Of a stretch of DNA of 64,000 nucleotides, positions 62,264 to 64,000 are shown one piece after another. The DNA is from Alistipes sp. (GTDB taxonomy: Bacteria > Bacteroidota > Bacteroidia > Bacteroidales > Rikenellaceae). Position 1 is the stretch's first letter; the number at the start of each line of letters is the position of its first letter. The notes beneath the pieces were generated by a model, which searched no databases, was not told the origin of the DNA, and saw only the letters and a program-made list of their open reading frames with translations. The DNA is taken from assembly GCF_020026455.1 (NCBI RefSeq), contig NZ_JAHHQJ010000006.1, forward strand, positions 85,814-149,813, written 5' to 3'. Made by a program: the position numbers and the translations under genes.

Positions 62264-63014
62264 ACAATTCTTTAGGCACAGTTATTTTATACTTACTTAT
62301 ATATATACCGTTTTCCACCAGTTGCAATTTGGATGTTCCTATGTCTATTTTCACCATGTCCAGCATTTCGAACCAATAGTGACCGGCTTTCTCAGCCATA
62401 TAAAGGAACATACGCTTTACTCGTAGATTTTTTATTGTTTCCAGCAGAGTCTGAACAACATCTGCACGAAGTGACGTCAGCTGTTCCATAATATAATATA
62501 AATCCATATAGCCATATCGGTCGGGGGCAAGCAACATGCATTCCATGAAAGCCTGTTCCGGAGAAGAGACAAGTAGGTTTACTCCTTCCACTTTAACAGT
62601 CGAAGTCTGAATTGTGGTAAACATATTCGTTTCAAACGGTTTTATTGTTCTGTCAAAATAATCGGCATTCATCCATTTGGGAATACTTATCCCTGAATAT
62701 GCCACCATCAGAACTGGTTTACCCATCGGGACATAGTGGTTGAACCCAAACAATTCCAATGCGGAATGGGCTGCCACACGTAGTTGCCTGTTCAGTTGGT
62801 TATTATAACATGACACAGCGGCATACGCGGATAACTTATCACCAGTTCGATATACAACGCCTTTTGCCAATGAAGTCAACCATCCTGATTGCCTATATTT
62901 GCTTATCAGCTGATCCGAATATCCGTTTTTTTTCAGCCATTCTGAAAAGTAAAGGCCGTTTTTCGTCCCCATTCGTAGCAGAAGATCTATTTTATTAGCC
63001 GATTCTATACTCAT
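62250..63014 (-). CDS. abiEi: AbiEi-family antitoxin
   Basis: 254 residues. N-terminal winged-helix (LLLRMGTKNGLYFSEWL, then QLISKYRQSGWLTSLAKGVVYRTG) and a central AbiEi domain (LQVRVAAHSALELFGF-type segment, SPEQAFMECMLLAPDRYGYMDLYYIMEQL). It should repress its own operon and neutralise the toxin encoded immediately downstream. A TATCTTTG promoter box lies 30 bases upstream. Confidence 0.92.
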   Translation of the reverse strand: MSIESANKIDLLLRMGTKNGLYFSEWLKKNGYSDQLISKYRQSGWLTSLAKGVVYRTGDKLSAYAAVSCYNNQLNRQLRVAAHSALELFGFNHYVPMGKPVLMVAYSGISIPKWMNADYFDRTIKPFETNMFTTIQTSTVKVEGVNLLVSSPEQAFMECMLLAPDRYGYMDLYYIMEQLTSLRADVVQTLLETIKNLRVKRMFLYMAEKAGHYWFEMLDMVKIDIGTSKLQLVENGIYISKYKITVPKELFDYE

Positions 63015-63043
63015 AGTTTATTATAAGCTCTTATATTCAACTA

Positions 63044-63051
63044 CAAAGATA
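63044..63051 (-). promoter_or_regulatory. Promoter -7 box of the abiE operon
   Basis: TATCTTTG on the minus strand, 30 bases before the abiEi ATG at 63014; AT-rich surroundings. Confidence 0.75.
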
Positions 63052-63173
63052 GCATAATTTCCAGTTATCATACAATAAGAGTTGCTTTTATTCAATAATT
63101 ATATACCTGTAATATAGTTATACCAAATAAAAACAACTCTTAAAGTTATGTTTACATAAAACACTTTCGTTTT

Positions 63174-63857
63174 TTAAGAAAGTATTGAATTCTGTATCAT
63201 CAATCTTAAGATGTTCAAACACTCGGTGTAAGTATGCAATTGATTGCCTTTTTTTTCTTCTTCTGTAGGATTAAGTATGTTTTTATATAGTTCTTCTTTA
63301 TTTAGACTATCATAAAACATTAACCCTATTTGCTGAAGTAACGGACTGAGTGCAAAATAGTCATCATCTTGCAAAAGATTAATTTTATCAGGGATCTCGC
63401 GTTGAGCATGGTTTAACGGCTTGATGAGTGGAATCTTATGTTTTTCTTTCCACTTGCTTAATAATGTTTTGTACGTATCTCTGAAAACGAAGTCTATTGA
63501 TTCGGCATAAGAATTCCAATTGCCTTGAATCATTGCTTCTTGAAAATACTTACTGAACTCATGACCATCAGGAGCAATGTTATAGGCTTTCCAAATATTT
63601 TGTTCTCTATATGGGAGTTCTAAAACATCTTTTAGAAAAGCAACAATATAATTTTCGTTATCGTTGTCGCAACGGATAGAGAAATTCGGAGTAGTAATTT
63701 TAAGTGAATCAACATAATATTTTTCACGTCCTGTATAAAGAGAAAGTAAACCCTTTTCAAAGAATACTGGTGTATATGGGGGAGTATTTTCATCAGAAAA
63801 TATCTTTAATCCGTTGTCATCTGTAGCTATAATATATTGTGTGTTTATAGATTTCAT
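63174..63857 (-). CDS. Hypothetical protein, probably the truncated C-terminal part of a larger one
   Basis: 227 residues from the first ATG (63857), with no recognised domain; LPYREQNIWKAYNIAPDG near residue 78 may be part of a larger ATPase- or nuclease-like protein. The frame continues upstream without a stop through NWFNGKSVFKHTSLKEY up to about 63920, where a sequence resembling an insertion-sequence end begins. The start used by the original gene was therefore probably lost. Low GC and isolated, it is cargo of the island. Confidence 0.6.
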   Translation of the reverse strand: MKSINTQYIIATDDNGLKIFSDENTPPYTPVFFEKGLLSLYTGREKYYVDSLKITTPNFSIRCDNDNENYIVAFLKDVLELPYREQNIWKAYNIAPDGHEFSKYFQEAMIQGNWNSYAESIDFVFRDTYKTLLSKWKEKHKIPLIKPLNHAQREIPDKINLLQDDDYFALSPLLQQIGLMFYDSLNKEELYKNILNPTEEEKKGNQLHTYTECLNILRLMIQNSILS

Positions 63858-63920
63858 ATATTCTTTAAGAGAAGTATGTTTAAAGACTGACTTTCCATTG
63901 AACCAATTACGTATTATATT

Positions 63921-64000
63921 AGGGAGTGTCGTAAAACGATTAAAGTTTTACAATAAATTGATTGTCAATATGATATAAAATTCGTATCTTAGCTAAAGAT
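63921..64000 (+). mobile_element. Putative insertion-sequence end (partial, edge of window)
   Basis: AGGGAGTGTCGTAAAAC resembles Bacteroidetes IS tips, followed by an inverted repeat GTAAAAC/GTTTTAC and a weak promoter (TATCTTAG, about 63986). A transposase would begin beyond 64,000. No target duplication or second end can be seen, so this is tentative. Confidence 0.45.

Larger units (their letters stand above)
59606..64000. mobile_element. Integrated island at tRNA-Phe (right end outside window)
   Basis: From the tRNA 3' end GC content and codon use fall abruptly. The first gene is a tyrosine recombinase in the tRNA's direction, followed by AT-rich cargo (AbiE toxin-antitoxin, an interrupted gene, an IS end). 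This is the usual layout of a tRNA-targeted element. The distal attachment copy of the tRNA 3' end is not seen in the window. Confidence 0.65.

Noticed and set aside
42424..63857. CRISPR array or Cas genes
   Set aside because: No regularly spaced direct repeats with unique spacers and no Cas-like proteins were seen anywhere in the window.

Overview
The window looks like chromosome of a high-GC member of the Bacteroidales, most likely Alistipes (Rikenellaceae). This rests on repeated Bacteroidetes-type promoters (TTTG or TTG, a spacer of about 19-20 bases, then TAnnTTTG), few Shine-Dalgarno sequences, many Bacteroidetes families (DUF6175, DUF4465, PnuT-type thiamine importer, GYF_2/SPFH proteins) and a high GC content that drops sharply after base 59,600. 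The genus is an inference; no rRNA is present.

Bases 1-12,900 are mostly housekeeping. They hold a truncated outer-membrane-like gene, glnS, a leftward five-gene operon (repeat protein, rsmI, DUF389 membrane protein, acyltransferase, family 2 glycosyltransferase), then ychF, gltX and galM. A TPP riboswitch at about 12,973 heads a thiamine uptake pair (TonB-dependent receptor and PnuC/PnuT-type permease). From 16.4 to 31 kb come a MmcQ-like protein, a lipoprotein, a mannonate (glucuronate) operon with its own LacI regulator and a striking 36-bp palindrome, a lipid kinase with pepD, an MFS-OMP-PhoH operon, a CPA2 antiporter and der. A 0.9 kb gap then holds a diverged tandem copy of the der 3' end.

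Bases 31.5-42.4 kb carry a ten-gene, same-strand cluster of mostly uncharacterised envelope proteins: secreted proteins, DUF6175, a zinc-ribbon membrane protein, an SPFH protein ending in a GYF_2 domain, a second GYF_2 protein, a small membrane protein, LPP20-like proteins and a transglutaminase-like protein. It is the best candidate here for an undescribed system.

Bases 42.4-59.1 kb return to ordinary genes with an amino-sugar and hexose theme: nitroreductase, dinB, a lipoprotein, a ROK protein with manA, a NahK-like kinase with a CBM9-like protein, a NagB-like/PIG-L fusion, true nagB, a LacI regulator, a cobalamin-riboswitch-controlled DUF4465 lipoprotein, fabD, a ROK-family repressor and a GNAT acetyltransferase.

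At 59,533 lies tRNA-Phe(GAA). Its 3' end abuts an AT-richer island with a tyrosine recombinase, an AbiEi/AbiEii type IV toxin-antitoxin pair, a gene that seems truncated, and what looks like an insertion-sequence end at the right edge. The tRNA is the probable integration site; the far end of the island lies outside the window.
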